Shown here in pieces: positions 7,412-16,741 of a stretch of 64,000 nt of DNA. Where the stretch lies: contig CAJTVL010000004.1 in the NCBI GenBank assembly GCA_910579425.1, forward strand, positions 1-64,000, read 5' to 3'. The DNA is from an uncultured Lachnospiraceae bacterium. GTDB lineage: Bacteria; Bacillota; Clostridia; Lachnospirales; Lachnospiraceae. The notes beneath the pieces were generated by a model. The model searched no databases, had not been told where the DNA came from, and was given only the letters and a program-made list of their open reading frames with translations. The position numbers were made by a program, and so were the translations under genes. Numbering within the stretch: position 1 is the stretch's first letter; each line of letters opens with the position of its first letter.

Positions 7412-8812
7412 ATGATTGACCGTGAACAGATCGGTATCCGCATAGCTGCCCTGCGCAAAAAGGCGGGGATGTCTCAAACGGCTCTTGCAGAAAGGCTGGG
7501 GGTCAGCGCCCAGGCTGTCTCGAAATGGGAAAGCGGCAGGAATCTGCCGGACATAGACTTATTCTGCGAGCTGGCCTGGCTTTTTGACATGACAATAGAC
7601 AGTATCGTGGAGGGAGATTTGGCGTTCACCCAAAAGAGCGGAGGAAATAAGCTTCCGCCCAGTGTGTCAGCGCTTATTCCCGAGGCGGAAAGACGAAGGC
7701 TTCTTTTGAGTTTTGCGCCCTATTGCTCGGATACGGAGCTGTATAATATTGCCAGGGAGATTGCGGACGGAAATCTGGAATTGTCTCTGGCCGCCGGTAT
7801 CCGGAGAAAAAAGGAGATGATAGAAAAAACGGTTTCTATCCCCGCGGGAGTTCTGGGAGAGAGCACTCTGCGGGAGACTGTGCCCTATTTTTCAAGGGCG
7901 CTGGGAGAGATGATGGGAAATACGGAACCGGGACTGCGCCGTATTGCAGGGCTGATGCGCTGCCCTGAATGCGGGGAAAAGCTTTTGCTCAAAAATGTGG
8001 AAGAAGACAAAAGCTATTTTGAATGCAAGAATAAACATCGCTATTATGTGACAGACGGCGTTGTGTATTTTGGCACACGGGAAATCCAGGGAGATATGTG
8101 GTCTTTGTTCTTAAAAAATTATCAGGACTATCTTTTGCAGCATTATTATCCGGGGAATCCCCGTTATCAGATGGGAACGGTTCCATGCCTTGAGGTGCGC
8201 TGGCAGGCCATCAGGAAGCTGCGGCCCCGTATCATTCTGGACGTGGCCTGCGGCACCTGTAATGGAATAGTATATGATCTGCAGAGGATCAACTGGCCTT
8301 GCCTGGTGATTTTAACGGATCTTTCATACCGGGTTCTGAAATACAACAAACGGTATTTCAGTGAGGAAAAAGTCAATCCCTATGTAGATATTGTGTGTCT
8401 TGCCTGCGACTGTGCCAGGCTGCCGATTGAGGATGGCTGTATCGATATGGTGGTTTCCTATGGAGGCTTCGAAAGCATGAACTCCAAGATGCTGGACGGT
8501 TTCCGGGAGGGATACCGGGTGCTGAAGCCGGGCGGCCACGCGGTTTATGACATCTGCGTAGTAGGGGATCATAATTCGGAGAATACCAGGAAATGGGAGC
8601 GCTTATACAGCACGCTGGATCAGACCTATTTCACGTATAAAAAGTTATTTGATATTGAGGAGTGGAAAGAGGTTTGCAGGCAGACGGGATATTTGTCCAC
8701 ACAGACAAAGGAGATTTACGGGGAATTGCCGGCTCCGGAGGACGAGGTCTTTCCTTTCGAAAATGAGGTTTTGCAGTGGATGGGGGAATATGTGTGCGTG
8801 TCTGAAAAATAG
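7412..8812 (+). CDS. XRE HTH - zinc ribbon - SAM methyltransferase fusion protein
   Basis: 466 residues in three parts. Residues 8-65 are an XRE helix-turn-helix (MSQTALAERLGVSAQAVSKW). Residues 184-209 hold a zinc-ribbon-like set (CPECG ... FECKNKH, ligands C184, C187, C205 and H209). Residues 265-400 are a class I methyltransferase with motif I ILDVACGTCNG, an acidic residue in LTDLS at the end of the second strand, and VLKPGG. The ribbon plus methyltransferase arrangement resembles RlmA-type rRNA methyltransferases, whose N-terminal zinc ribbon is followed by a Rossmann domain, though that link is only by architecture. The HTH suggests DNA binding or autoregulation. The ATG follows AGGAAGGTGG. 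Substrate unknown. RlmA-like proteins in antibiotic producers and resistant strains give one possible direction. Confidence 0.82.
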   Translation: MIDREQIGIRIAALRKKAGMSQTALAERLGVSAQAVSKWESGRNLPDIDLFCELAWLFDMTIDSIVEGDLAFTQKSGGNKLPPSVSALIPEAERRRLLLSFAPYCSDTELYNIAREIADGNLELSLAAGIRRKKEMIEKTVSIPAGVLGESTLRETVPYFSRALGEMMGNTEPGLRRIAGLMRCPECGEKLLLKNVEEDKSYFECKNKHRYYVTDGVVYFGTREIQGDMWSLFLKNYQDYLLQHYYPGNPRYQMGTVPCLEVRWQAIRKLRPRIILDVACGTCNGIVYDLQRINWPCLVILTDLSYRVLKYNKRYFSEEKVNPYVDIVCLACDCARLPIEDGCIDMVVSYGGFESMNSKMLDGFREGYRVLKPGGHAVYDICVVGDHNSENTRKWERLYSTLDQTYFTYKKLFDIEEWKEVCRQTGYLSTQTKEIYGELPAPEDEVFPFENEVLQWMGEYVCVSEK

Positions 8813-8841
8813 ACACAAATAAGATCATAGCACATCAATAA

Positions 8842-8867
8842 AAAGGTGCGCCGCCAGACGCACCTTT
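8842..8867. terminator. Bidirectional terminator between convergent genes
   Basis: AAAGGTGCG (8842-8850) pairs with CGCACCTTT (8859-8867) around an 8-nt loop. The A and T flanks allow use from both strands, between the + methyltransferase gene and the - sugar operon. Confidence 0.7.
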
Positions 8868-8904
8868 CAATCTGCAACATATATTTAACTATAGTTCAGG
8901 AATA

Positions 8905-9768
8905 TTACAGTTCAAACCAATCCTTGTATCCAAGCTTAAAGAGATTATCACGGCTGATCTTCAAGCTCTCAAAAGGATCTCTTCCATAGGTATCATCCTG
9001 TTCGATCAGGAAGTACTCGCTGCCGCCTGCAAGACCGGCCTCGATACACTCTTTGACGGGAAGATTACCTTCGCCCACCTCTGCAAATTCCACCAGGTTG
9101 AAGAAATTGCCAAAGAATTTCTTCATATCCTCGCCCTCCTTGGGCGCCTCAATATGGGCGATACGGTAATCCTTCAGATGCAGAAGACGGATACGTCCGG
9201 CATACTGGTTGATGAAAGCAACCGGGTTTTCGCCGCCTCTGTGAATCCAGTGAATATCCAGCTCAAATCCCATCTTTTTGGTATTGTCCTTGATGATGTC
9301 AAGCAGGTATTGTCCGTCATATTTTACGAACTCTACATGATGATTGTGATAATACAAATCAATTCCGTGCTCCCCAAGGCGTTCTGCCATCTCGTCGGCT
9401 TTTCTGACAAAGTCCAGCGCTTTTTCGCGGCTTCCCATACAGGTGATGGGGAGCATGCCGATCCGAAGCATGTCTGTGTTCAGCGCTTTACAATCCTCCA
9501 CAATTTTGTCGAAATGTGTTGTCAGGAATTCTCCCGGCGCTCCGGGAGCCGCAGGCTCTAAAGCGGCGGTGTTTGCCGCAATTTTAATTCCGAATTCGTC
9601 ACAGGCTTTTCTCATGCCGGATACATTTTCCGGTGTCATGGGGATCTGGCTGACTTCCATACAGTGATAACCCATCTCGGCACAGGTCTTTAAGGTTTCA
9701 TAAGCGCCTAATTCATCTACTTTTTTCTTGATGGTACTCATCTGAATACCGATTAATCCTTTTTTCAT
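8905..9768 (-). CDS. Sugar phosphate isomerase/epimerase-type TIM-barrel protein (last gene of operon)
   Basis: About 287 residues of the xylose-isomerase-like / AP-endonuclease-2 TIM-barrel family (IolE, hydroxypyruvate isomerase and 3-keto-sugar enzymes). Visible features are the start MKKGLIGIQMSTIKK, metal-site-type segments in YYHNHHVEF, LDIHWIHRGG and RLLHLKDYR, and a final IEQD. The start at 9768 is chosen because the fold begins there; the longer frame to 9867 adds a non-homologous leader. It closes a four-gene operon that pairs two such isomerases with two Gfo/Idh/MocA oxidoreductases, so it probably isomerises, epimerises or eliminates an oxidised sugar made by its neighbours. The exact substrate is unknown. 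Confidence 0.85.
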   Translation of the reverse strand: MKKGLIGIQMSTIKKKVDELGAYETLKTCAEMGYHCMEVSQIPMTPENVSGMRKACDEFGIKIAANTAALEPAAPGAPGEFLTTHFDKIVEDCKALNTDMLRIGMLPITCMGSREKALDFVRKADEMAERLGEHGIDLYYHNHHVEFVKYDGQYLLDIIKDNTKKMGFELDIHWIHRGGENPVAFINQYAGRIRLLHLKDYRIAHIEAPKEGEDMKKFFGNFFNLVEFAEVGEGNLPVKECIEAGLAGGSEYFLIEQDDTYGRDPFESLKISRDNLFKLGYKDWFEL

Positions 9769-9893
9769 AGTATGTATCATACCTTTCTGTTTTTTTTGAT
9801 GGTGCGCCGCAGCGGCGCATAAGTGTGTTTGGCTGAAACATAAGGGATGTCTGACAAGGCCTGGCATCCGTTGCTTTGGCCGCGAGGAGAGGG

Positions 9894-10895
9894 CTAAGGC
9901 GTTACAATCTCTCCGCTTTTGCCGGATTTTTGGATGGCATCAATTAAACGGATACTCATCAGCGCTTCATGCACATGCAGATAATTCTGGCTGTTTGTCT
10001 CCAATGCCTCATAAAAGAGATTGATTAATTTGCTGTGGCTGGCCCCATAGTAAAATTTTGTGCCCGGCAGCTTTGCGTCCTCGCACAGTACTGTTTTGGT
10101 TCCGTCTTCCTGAAGGCGGAAAAGAGTATTGTCCATGATCAGGAAGGATGCCTTTTCAAGCCGGACAGAGAGCTGCACGCTTTCATTGGTATAATTGGCG
10201 ATCGTGGCAAGGAACATTCCACGCGCGCCGTTTGCAAAAGTCAGGGCTGCGGCTACCGTGTCCTCCACCTCAATGCCGTAGTCAAGAAGCTGTGCTACGG
10301 ATGCCTTTAATTGCTTGATTTCTCCGCCTAAATGGTACATCAGATCCAGGGTATGTACTGCCTGGTTGATCATGCATCCGCCGCCGGCAGTGTCCCATTT
10401 GCCCCTCCAGGGCTGTACCTCATAATATTCTTTTTCACGGTACCAGGGAACCGTCCCGCGGATGCCGGTAACGGATCCAAACTCGCCGCCCTCAATCAGA
10501 GCCTTTAACATCTCTACGGACTCATTGAACCGGTTTTGGAGACAAATACCGATATGGATATCCGGGTGGGCAGCTTCAAACTCTGCAAACTCTGCTCCTT
10601 CCGCAGCGTTTAAGGCCATTGGCTTCTCGCAGAACACATGGACGCCCATTCTGGCCGCTTCTTCGGCAACAGGCACATGGAGATAATGAGGCAGGCAGAT
10701 GTGAACCACATCCGGCTTCGTCTCAAGGAGCATGGTCTTGTAATCGGTATAAAAGGGGATCCCCTCAGGAGCTGCGCTGCGCCTGCTCTCGTCCGTATCA
10801 CAGACGGCCGCCAGAGTGATATTGGGATTGCTTTCGATGGCGGCAAGATGGATGGAGGAAATCACACCCATTCCTATAATAGCTGCTTTTTTCAT
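9894..10895 (-). CDS. Gfo/Idh/MocA family oxidoreductase
   Basis: 333 residues. The N-terminal Rossmann fold starts with AAIIGMGVISSIHLAAI and carries the family motif HVFCEKPMALN, whose Lys-Pro sits beside the nicotinamide. The C-terminal alpha/beta domain contains GGGCMINQAVHTLDLMYHLGG with the conserved His of the active site. Such enzymes oxidise or reduce sugars, inositols and glycosides with NAD(P). The start at 10895 has AAAGGAA six bases upstream; the frame extends to 10916 without a better site. It lies between a second oxidoreductase (upstream in the operon) and a TIM-barrel isomerase (downstream). Confidence 0.9.
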   Translation of the reverse strand: MKKAAIIGMGVISSIHLAAIESNPNITLAAVCDTDESRRSAAPEGIPFYTDYKTMLLETKPDVVHICLPHYLHVPVAEEAARMGVHVFCEKPMALNAAEGAEFAEFEAAHPDIHIGICLQNRFNESVEMLKALIEGGEFGSVTGIRGTVPWYREKEYYEVQPWRGKWDTAGGGCMINQAVHTLDLMYHLGGEIKQLKASVAQLLDYGIEVEDTVAAALTFANGARGMFLATIANYTNESVQLSVRLEKASFLIMDNTLFRLQEDGTKTVLCEDAKLPGTKFYYGASHSKLINLFYEALETNSQNYLHVHEALMSIRLIDAIQKSGKSGEIVTP

Positions 10896-10969
10896 ATGGA
10901 TTCCTTTCAAATGCATTCGCTGAACAGGAACACGACGCGTCCTGCAGCGAAAGCGTTCTGATTATTACT

Positions 10970-12163
10970 TTATCTTGTAGGGAATTTCCCTTCCCCTGCA
11001 ATCTTCTTATTCAGTTCTTCCAGATAGAGATCTTCATCTACGGGAAGCTCTACTTCTTTGCCAAGCCAGGAGGAGAGCAGAATAGCATTGGCAAGATTGA
11101 CGCCGTTGATGCCGTCGCTTCCGGGAGCTAAGAGGGGAGTTTTCTCCAGAATATGCCGGGCGAAATTCTCCATTACGGTGGTGTGCTGTTTGCCCCAGCC
11201 GTCGGTGTTTTCGAAGGATTCCACGGTGAAGAGCCCGCCTCCTGCGCTGTTGCCGGAAACCAGCTTGGAAACCTCCATCATGCTCATGGTGGCGTTCATC
11301 TCGTCCTCGGACTTGTTCAGCCGGTAAACGGTGGCCTTTTTGCTGTCTTCCACCACAATTTTGCCGTTATCCAGGTCGATTTCAAGACGGTCGGTTCCGA
11401 TCGGGTCATGAGTACAGGTAATGAAGGTTCCCGTAGCGCCGTTAGGATATTCTGTAACAACGGTAACGTCATTTTCGACAACAATGTCTCTGTGGCAGCC
11501 GTAAAGGCATTTCGCATAAACCTTGCTGGGGATTCCGCAGATCCACTGCCACAGATCAAGCTGGTGAGGAGCCTGGTTTACCAGTACGCCGCCGCCTTCC
11601 CCGCCCCAGGTTGCACGCCAGTCGCTCTGACGATAGTAGCTGTCGGGACGCCACCAGGAGTTGATGATCCAGCTTGTACGGCGAAGCTCTCCAAGTTCCC
11701 CGGATTCTACAAGAGCCTTTACCTTCTGATATAATACGTTGGTTCTCTGGTTGAACATGATCCCGAAAGCAACGTCAGGATGAGCGGCAGCGCACTCATT
11801 CATCAGGCGGACCTCCTTGGAATAAACCCCTGCGGGCTTTTCCACCAGGACAGGCATACCATGCTCTAAGCAGTAGATTGCAATCTCTGTATGGTAATAA
11901 TGGGGTACGGTAGTGATCACGGCATCCACGGTGCCGGAGGAGACCATTTCCTTCCAGTCGGTAAAGAAGGGATAGTCAGGATACTTTTCTTTGCACATGG
12001 CTTCCTTGGCGGGATCCGTGTCGCAGAGTGCACCAAGAGCACAGTGGGGAGGACACTCGGGAGCAGGCATTCCTGGGAAACCGGCATTTCCCGTTAAAAA
12101 TCCGGCATAAGCGCCGCCCTGGGCGCCGATCCCGATGAGTCCGAAACGAATTTTATCAGCCAT
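10970..12163 (-). CDS. Gfo/Idh/MocA family oxidoreductase (second, larger paralogue)
   Basis: 397 residues. It begins IRFGLIGIGAQGGAYAGFL, a Rossmann nucleotide-binding start. The cofactor/active-site motif is PVLVEKPAGVYSKE, and the catalytic-domain motif is GGVLVNQAPHQLDLWQWICG. The GRAN of mutual similarity is low, so this is a distinct paralogue of the enzyme at 9894-10895 rather than a recent duplicate. A conserved stretch of aromatic residues (WWRPDSYYRQSDWRATWGG) probably lines the sugar pocket. AGAGGT precedes the ATG. Second gene of the four-gene sugar operon; it probably oxidises the incoming sugar or glycoside, or re-reduces the product. Confidence 0.9.
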   Translation of the reverse strand: MADKIRFGLIGIGAQGGAYAGFLTGNAGFPGMPAPECPPHCALGALCDTDPAKEAMCKEKYPDYPFFTDWKEMVSSGTVDAVITTVPHYYHTEIAIYCLEHGMPVLVEKPAGVYSKEVRLMNECAAAHPDVAFGIMFNQRTNVLYQKVKALVESGELGELRRTSWIINSWWRPDSYYRQSDWRATWGGEGGGVLVNQAPHQLDLWQWICGIPSKVYAKCLYGCHRDIVVENDVTVVTEYPNGATGTFITCTHDPIGTDRLEIDLDNGKIVVEDSKKATVYRLNKSEDEMNATMSMMEVSKLVSGNSAGGGLFTVESFENTDGWGKQHTTVMENFARHILEKTPLLAPGSDGINGVNLANAILLSSWLGKEVELPVDEDLYLEELNKKIAGEGKFPTR

Positions 12164-12282
12164 TTTAAACCTCTTTTCTGCGCCTCATATGTAGGAACCT
12201 GTCCGCTGCCTTTGATGCTTAACGTGAAAGTGCGGATTTCCGACCGGTGCAGGGCGCGGGCGCGGGCCGGAAAATCAGGTAT

Positions 12283-13158
12283 TCAGATTGTATCGAGAAT
12301 GTCACATAAAGCGCGGTACTGCATGGTATATCCGTCTGCGCCGTCTTTGGCCTTGTTGGTCTTAATGATATTTTCAGCGGCTGTGGTCTCTAAGGAGGAG
12401 AGAGAGTCAAAGAGAACCAGGTGCGGTTCCAAAGTAAGGAAGCCCTCGTAGCCTTCCTCTTTGATTGCTTTTGTCAGCAATTCTCTAATTTTGCCTTCTC
12501 CGGTTCCGCAGACCACATTTTCGTTATTCGTGGAAACGGCGTCTTTGATATGGATGTACGCTACATACTCATGCAAAAGCTCCCAGCATTTTTCGGTATC
12601 CTCTCCGCACTGCACGAAATTCGCAAAGTCAAAGGCGCTTTTAAAGCATGGATCCGCTAAGCTTTCCATTAAATCCAGACATCGTGTGCCAATGTCGCCG
12701 TAGATTTCCTTTTCATTTTCGTGGATGAGAATGACATCATATTTCTTCGCCACATCAATGAACTTCTGCAGTTTGCTTAAAACGCTGTCCCGGTAGTTTT
12801 GAGGATCCTCGCCCTCCGGGATAAAAAAGCTGAACATGCGGATATAACGGCAGCCGAGTAGTTTGCAAATCTGGCAAAGCGTGTCTAACTGGGAGAGCTG
12901 TCTGGCGAAGCCTTCTTCGTCGGCAATCCCTACTTTTCCAATGGGGGAACCGATGGAAGAGACTTTCACTCCGGCGCTCTCAAGCCTTGGCAGGATCAGA
13001 GAGCGGACTTCTTCCACGGAATAGTCCGCGATCCCTTTTCCGTCTGCGGAGCGCAGGGAAATATACTGCATTCCCAACTCAGTAACCGTCTTTAACTGAG
13101 CGTCAAAATCGGAACTGATCTCGTCCGCAAATCCGGAAATTAAAATTTTGTCCTTCAT
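12283..13158 (-). CDS. Sugar phosphate isomerase/epimerase-type TIM-barrel protein (first gene of operon)
   Basis: 291 residues of the xylose-isomerase-like TIM-barrel family. It starts ILISGFADEISSDFDAQLK, with typical segments YISLRSADG, VILIHENEKEIYG (a metal-ligand Glu region), FDFANFVQCG, YIHIKDAV and LEPHL. The start at 13158 is supported by AAAGGA upstream. It leads the operon that runs to 8905 and is paralogous to the last gene. The arrangement isomerase, oxidoreductase, oxidoreductase, isomerase suggests two coupled oxidation/rearrangement steps on a sugar, inositol or glycoside. The promoter and two inverted repeats lie immediately upstream. Confidence 0.87.
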   Translation of the reverse strand: MKDKILISGFADEISSDFDAQLKTVTELGMQYISLRSADGKGIADYSVEEVRSLILPRLESAGVKVSSIGSPIGKVGIADEEGFARQLSQLDTLCQICKLLGCRYIRMFSFFIPEGEDPQNYRDSVLSKLQKFIDVAKKYDVILIHENEKEIYGDIGTRCLDLMESLADPCFKSAFDFANFVQCGEDTEKCWELLHEYVAYIHIKDAVSTNNENVVCGTGEGKIRELLTKAIKEEGYEGFLTLEPHLVLFDSLSSLETTAAENIIKTNKAKDGADGYTMQYRALCDILDTI

Positions 13159-13185
13159 AGTTTTGTATCCTTTCCCAATACGATT

Positions 13186-13258
13186 AACGAGTTTTGTCTC
13201 GTTTGCCTATAATTATAGAGTAACATACCGGGAACAAATTTACGAGAGGTAAATTTGT
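13186..13258 (-). promoter_or_regulatory. Promoter and two inverted repeats of the sugar operon
   Basis: On the minus strand a TATAAT -10 lies at 13217-13212. A perfect 10-bp inverted repeat ACAAATTTAC/GTAAATTTGT (13234-13243 and 13249-13258, 5-nt spacer) covers the expected -35. A second 6-bp repeat AACGAG/CTCGTT (13186-13203) lies in the leader. The first is well placed to be a repressor or activator operator. Confidence 0.55.
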
Positions 13259-13342
13259 AATTTCTGTAAAAAAATTATAAAATCACCCTGCCTGTGGCTG
13301 GTACCTTGTATCATGTGCACTAAATCTGTCTGTGTTACCGTC

Positions 13343-16300
13343 TTATCGGCTCAGATACTTGCCTAAAACCTTCAGGAAAAGATCAATATCAAGAGGTTTG
13401 GCAATATGGGCATTCATGCCGCTTTTGAGAGCGTTTTCCTTGTCCTCATCCATCGCGTTGGCGGTCATGGCAATGATGGGAAGGCTCTTTACGTCCTGTC
13501 TGGGGAGGGAGCGGATGGTTCTGGTAGCTTCATAGCCGTCCATCACAGGCATCTGTACATCCATGAGGACAGCGTCATAATAATATTCCTCTGACCGGTT
13601 CACCATGTCCACCGCGTCAGTGCCGTCCGGCGCGGCTTCTACCGTAAAGCCGGTTTCTGAAAGAATCGCTTCGGCAATCTCCCTGTTGAGTTCATTGTCC
13701 TCTACAAGCAGGATGCGCTTGCCGGTGAAGTCCGCCTCTGTCCAGGAGGATTTTTCCGTTTCTTTTTCAATCAGGTTGTTGGCGGCCAGCAGGGCGGCCT
13801 TCAAATCGGACATAAACAGAGGCTTGGCGCAGAAGGCGGTTATTCCGGACTCCTTGGCCTCATCCGCAATGTCCGTCCAGTCATAGGCGGTAAGGATAAT
13901 GATGGGGGCTTCATGGCCTATGGCTGCACGGATACGCCGGGCCGTCTCGATTCCGCTTATTTCCGGCATCTGCCAGTCAATGATATAAGTGTGGTAGGAA
14001 TCCCCGTCATTATAGGCGCCCTTTGCCCGGTAAACCGCCTCCTTGCCGGAGGTGGTCCACTCTGCCCGCAGCCCGATCTGCTTCAGCATACGGGTCACGC
14101 TCTCGCAGCTGTCGCAATCGTCATCTACCACAAGGGCTCTGAGCCCCTCTAATTCCTTGATCTGGGCTGCGTTCTTTTCAATATCCTGAAGCTTCAGACT
14201 CAGCTCTACCCGGAATTCGCTGCCTTTGCCTTTTTCACTCTGGACAGTGATGGTCCCGCCCATCATTTCCACAATATTTTTGGTGATAGCCATACCCAGT
14301 CCCGTGCCCTGGATTCCGGTTTTGGTGGTGCTGGCTTCCCGCTCAAAGGGCTCAAAAATATGTTCTACAAAGTCGGGAGCCATGCCGATGCCGTTGTCCT
14401 TCACGAGGAACACATAATCTCCATAGCCCCGGTGGAAGGTGGTTTCCTGTTTGATTCTAAAGCTTACCATGCCTCCCGCCGGTGTATATTTTACGGCGTT
14501 GCTCAGCAAATTCACAAAGACCTGGCTCAGCTTCAGGGGGTCGGCAATTACGTGTTCGTTGTTTACATCGAAGGTGTCGATGAACAGCTCCAATTGCTTG
14601 GCCTTCACCTGGGGCTGGATAATATTCACCAGATTGTGGGTCAGCTCTGAAATATTGCACTCCTGTTCTTTGATCTGAACCTTACCACTTTCAATGCGGC
14701 TCATGTCCAGAATATCATTGATCAGGCTCAGAAGGTGGTTACTGGAGGAAAGAACCTTCTGCAGGCAGTCCTTCACCTGGTCCCTGTTGTCGATATGGCT
14801 GACCGCAATCGTGGTAAAACCAATGATAGCATTCATGGGGGTACGAATATCGTGGGACATATTGGAGAGGAAGGTGGTTTTCGCCTGGTTGGCTCTCTGG
14901 GCCTGCATTAGAGCATCCTGTAAAACCTGAGTCTGCTCACGCTGCTTTTGAACCTGGGCTGTGATGTCCTTGGACAGTACCATAACGATGATGTCCTTCG
15001 TGGCATCGTCCCGGGTCATAATGAAAGACTGGCGTACACACATGGAGCTGCCTGCCCGGTCACGTCCCCAATAGTCCACATTCACCTCCATCTCGCCCTG
15101 CTCGAAGTGCCGGCGGAGCTGGTCCAAATTGACCACGGCGGTATAGTCGTCTATGGATTCCTCCAGGATAAAGGCTTTCCAACGCTCAAAGCAAGCGGAG
15201 GCCGGACAGGGGGCCCTTAGTCCGATTTTATCCAGCAGGGAAATCTGGCGCCCGTCTATGACACGGGTGACATCCTGTTCGATGAGATCCCGGGTAAGGT
15301 TAAACTCAAAGGTGCAGAAGGCGGTGGAAGTAATGGCAATCCGATATTGCCGCTCCTTGCGGTCCATATCGGAGAGAGCCTTCTGGCTCTGCAGCTCACG
15401 CTGCTTCAGATCCGTAATGTTCTGCCGGACAAACAAAAGCCGGACAGCCTGCCCGTCCTTTCGCTGAAGGCACACGGTAATCAGGTGTTCCCAGTTCTCC
15501 TTTCCGTGCCGTGTAACATGACATTCAAAGGTAAACGTATCCTGGCCGGAAAGAAGTTTCCTGATGGAGCCTGTTTCAAAGGTCTGCAGGAAACGCTCTT
15601 TTTCTTCGTCGTCAATAAGTTCCTGCGCAAGGGTGCGGATAATATCGTTGTATGACCCTTCCATGGCCAGGCTGCTGCTCAGAGGCCGGCTTCCTGCCAT
15701 GTAAGAATAGGCGTTGGCTTCCAGATCCACTGTAAGGTACCGGGAGGAAAAAAGGGTATTCAATCCCTCAAGAACATAGCCAAACTGTGTATTTTGTTTT
15801 TCCAGCTTCTTTCGCTGTGTCCGGCTGCGGATCAGCAAAACGAGAATGTAAACCACAAACAGGCAAATCAGAATTACCTGCAGAACCATACCGGCATGGT
15901 TGGCTTCGCGAAGCATGGACTGAGTGACATGCTTGGGGAAGGCCTGAACCAGAATATATTCGCTGCCGGGGATATGGAGCACACAGAGATTGTCGGTCAG
16001 ACTGCCCGGAGCGCAGATAAAACCGGCATTCTCGGAACCGTTTTGGAACGCATCCCAGACAAGCTCGGCTGTTTTGGCATCGATACTGCCGGATTTATGC
16101 AGAATGTCAGGCAGAGGCTGCTCATAGCTTTCAGAGTCAGAGCTTGCAATGATTTTTCCGTCCGGTGTACACAAAAAGACATCCACCGGCTCCCCGAAAT
16201 AGTCGGTAGTCAGCAGATCCCGCAGGTAATCATCCGCGAAATACAGACCCAGAAGCATCCCTATGATTTCGCCGTCGTATTCCACAGGAGCGTAAAATAC

Positions 16301-16741
16301 CGTCATCATCTGGTCAGTCAGTCTGGATCTGACCACATCCATGCCGCTTTTACCCTGCATTCCGTTAATGAAATAGTTCCGGTCCCTGCTGTCGCTGGTC
16401 TGTCCGTTGGAGGCTAAGTTGAGCCCGTCGGCGTTGGTAAAACGGACGGCGTTAAAAGATGCGTTCTCCTCCATTCCTTTCAACAAATCGGATGTGATTT
16501 CCGGGCCGTTCTGGCCTGTTCCAAGCAGATAGGCGTAGTTACGCACCCGCAGAAGGGCATTGTTGAATTCGCTCTCAATCCGCCGGGACATCTGTTCAGC
16601 GGAATCCATGGCGTAATTCAGATTCTGCTTTTCAATCCGCCGGCTGTTTGTGGTGGAATACCATTGGAAGAGCAGGCTGATTGCCGCCAGGAGAATACAA
16701 ATATACAATACATATTGCCAGGTTTTTTTCGTTGTGTGCAT
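13343..16741 (-). CDS. Hybrid sensor histidine kinase with two receiver domains
   Basis: 1132 residues. A first transmembrane helix (about residues 9-28), an extracytoplasmic Cache-like sensor (about 30-275), a second helix (VILICLFVVYILVLLIR), PAS-like cytoplasmic domains (about 310-590), a HisKA domain with phosphoacceptor His630 (NMSHDIRTPMNAI), an HATPase domain (GTGLGMAITKNIVEMMGG), then two receivers with Asp in YIIDWQMPE and AVLMDVQMPVMDG. There is no Hpt and no DNA-binding output domain, so phosphate must pass to an unlinked partner. AAGGAG precedes the ATG. It lies downstream of nothing it can be co-transcribed with. The neighbouring sugar operon on the same strand makes control of sugar use possible but unproven. 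Confidence 0.92.
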   Translation of the reverse strand: MHTTKKTWQYVLYICILLAAISLLFQWYSTTNSRRIEKQNLNYAMDSAEQMSRRIESEFNNALLRVRNYAYLLGTGQNGPEITSDLLKGMEENASFNAVRFTNADGLNLASNGQTSDSRDRNYFINGMQGKSGMDVVRSRLTDQMMTVFYAPVEYDGEIIGMLLGLYFADDYLRDLLTTDYFGEPVDVFLCTPDGKIIASSDSESYEQPLPDILHKSGSIDAKTAELVWDAFQNGSENAGFICAPGSLTDNLCVLHIPGSEYILVQAFPKHVTQSMLREANHAGMVLQVILICLFVVYILVLLIRSRTQRKKLEKQNTQFGYVLEGLNTLFSSRYLTVDLEANAYSYMAGSRPLSSSLAMEGSYNDIIRTLAQELIDDEEKERFLQTFETGSIRKLLSGQDTFTFECHVTRHGKENWEHLITVCLQRKDGQAVRLLFVRQNITDLKQRELQSQKALSDMDRKERQYRIAITSTAFCTFEFNLTRDLIEQDVTRVIDGRQISLLDKIGLRAPCPASACFERWKAFILEESIDDYTAVVNLDQLRRHFEQGEMEVNVDYWGRDRAGSSMCVRQSFIMTRDDATKDIIVMVLSKDITAQVQKQREQTQVLQDALMQAQRANQAKTTFLSNMSHDIRTPMNAIIGFTTIAVSHIDNRDQVKDCLQKVLSSSNHLLSLINDILDMSRIESGKVQIKEQECNISELTHNLVNIIQPQVKAKQLELFIDTFDVNNEHVIADPLKLSQVFVNLLSNAVKYTPAGGMVSFRIKQETTFHRGYGDYVFLVKDNGIGMAPDFVEHIFEPFEREASTTKTGIQGTGLGMAITKNIVEMMGGTITVQSEKGKGSEFRVELSLKLQDIEKNAAQIKELEGLRALVVDDDCDSCESVTRMLKQIGLRAEWTTSGKEAVYRAKGAYNDGDSYHTYIIDWQMPEISGIETARRIRAAIGHEAPIIILTAYDWTDIADEAKESGITAFCAKPLFMSDLKAALLAANNLIEKETEKSSWTEADFTGKRILLVEDNELNREIAEAILSETGFTVEAAPDGTDAVDMVNRSEEYYYDAVLMDVQMPVMDGYEATRTIRSLPRQDVKSLPIIAMTANAMDEDKENALKSGMNAHIAKPLDIDLFLKVLGKYLSR

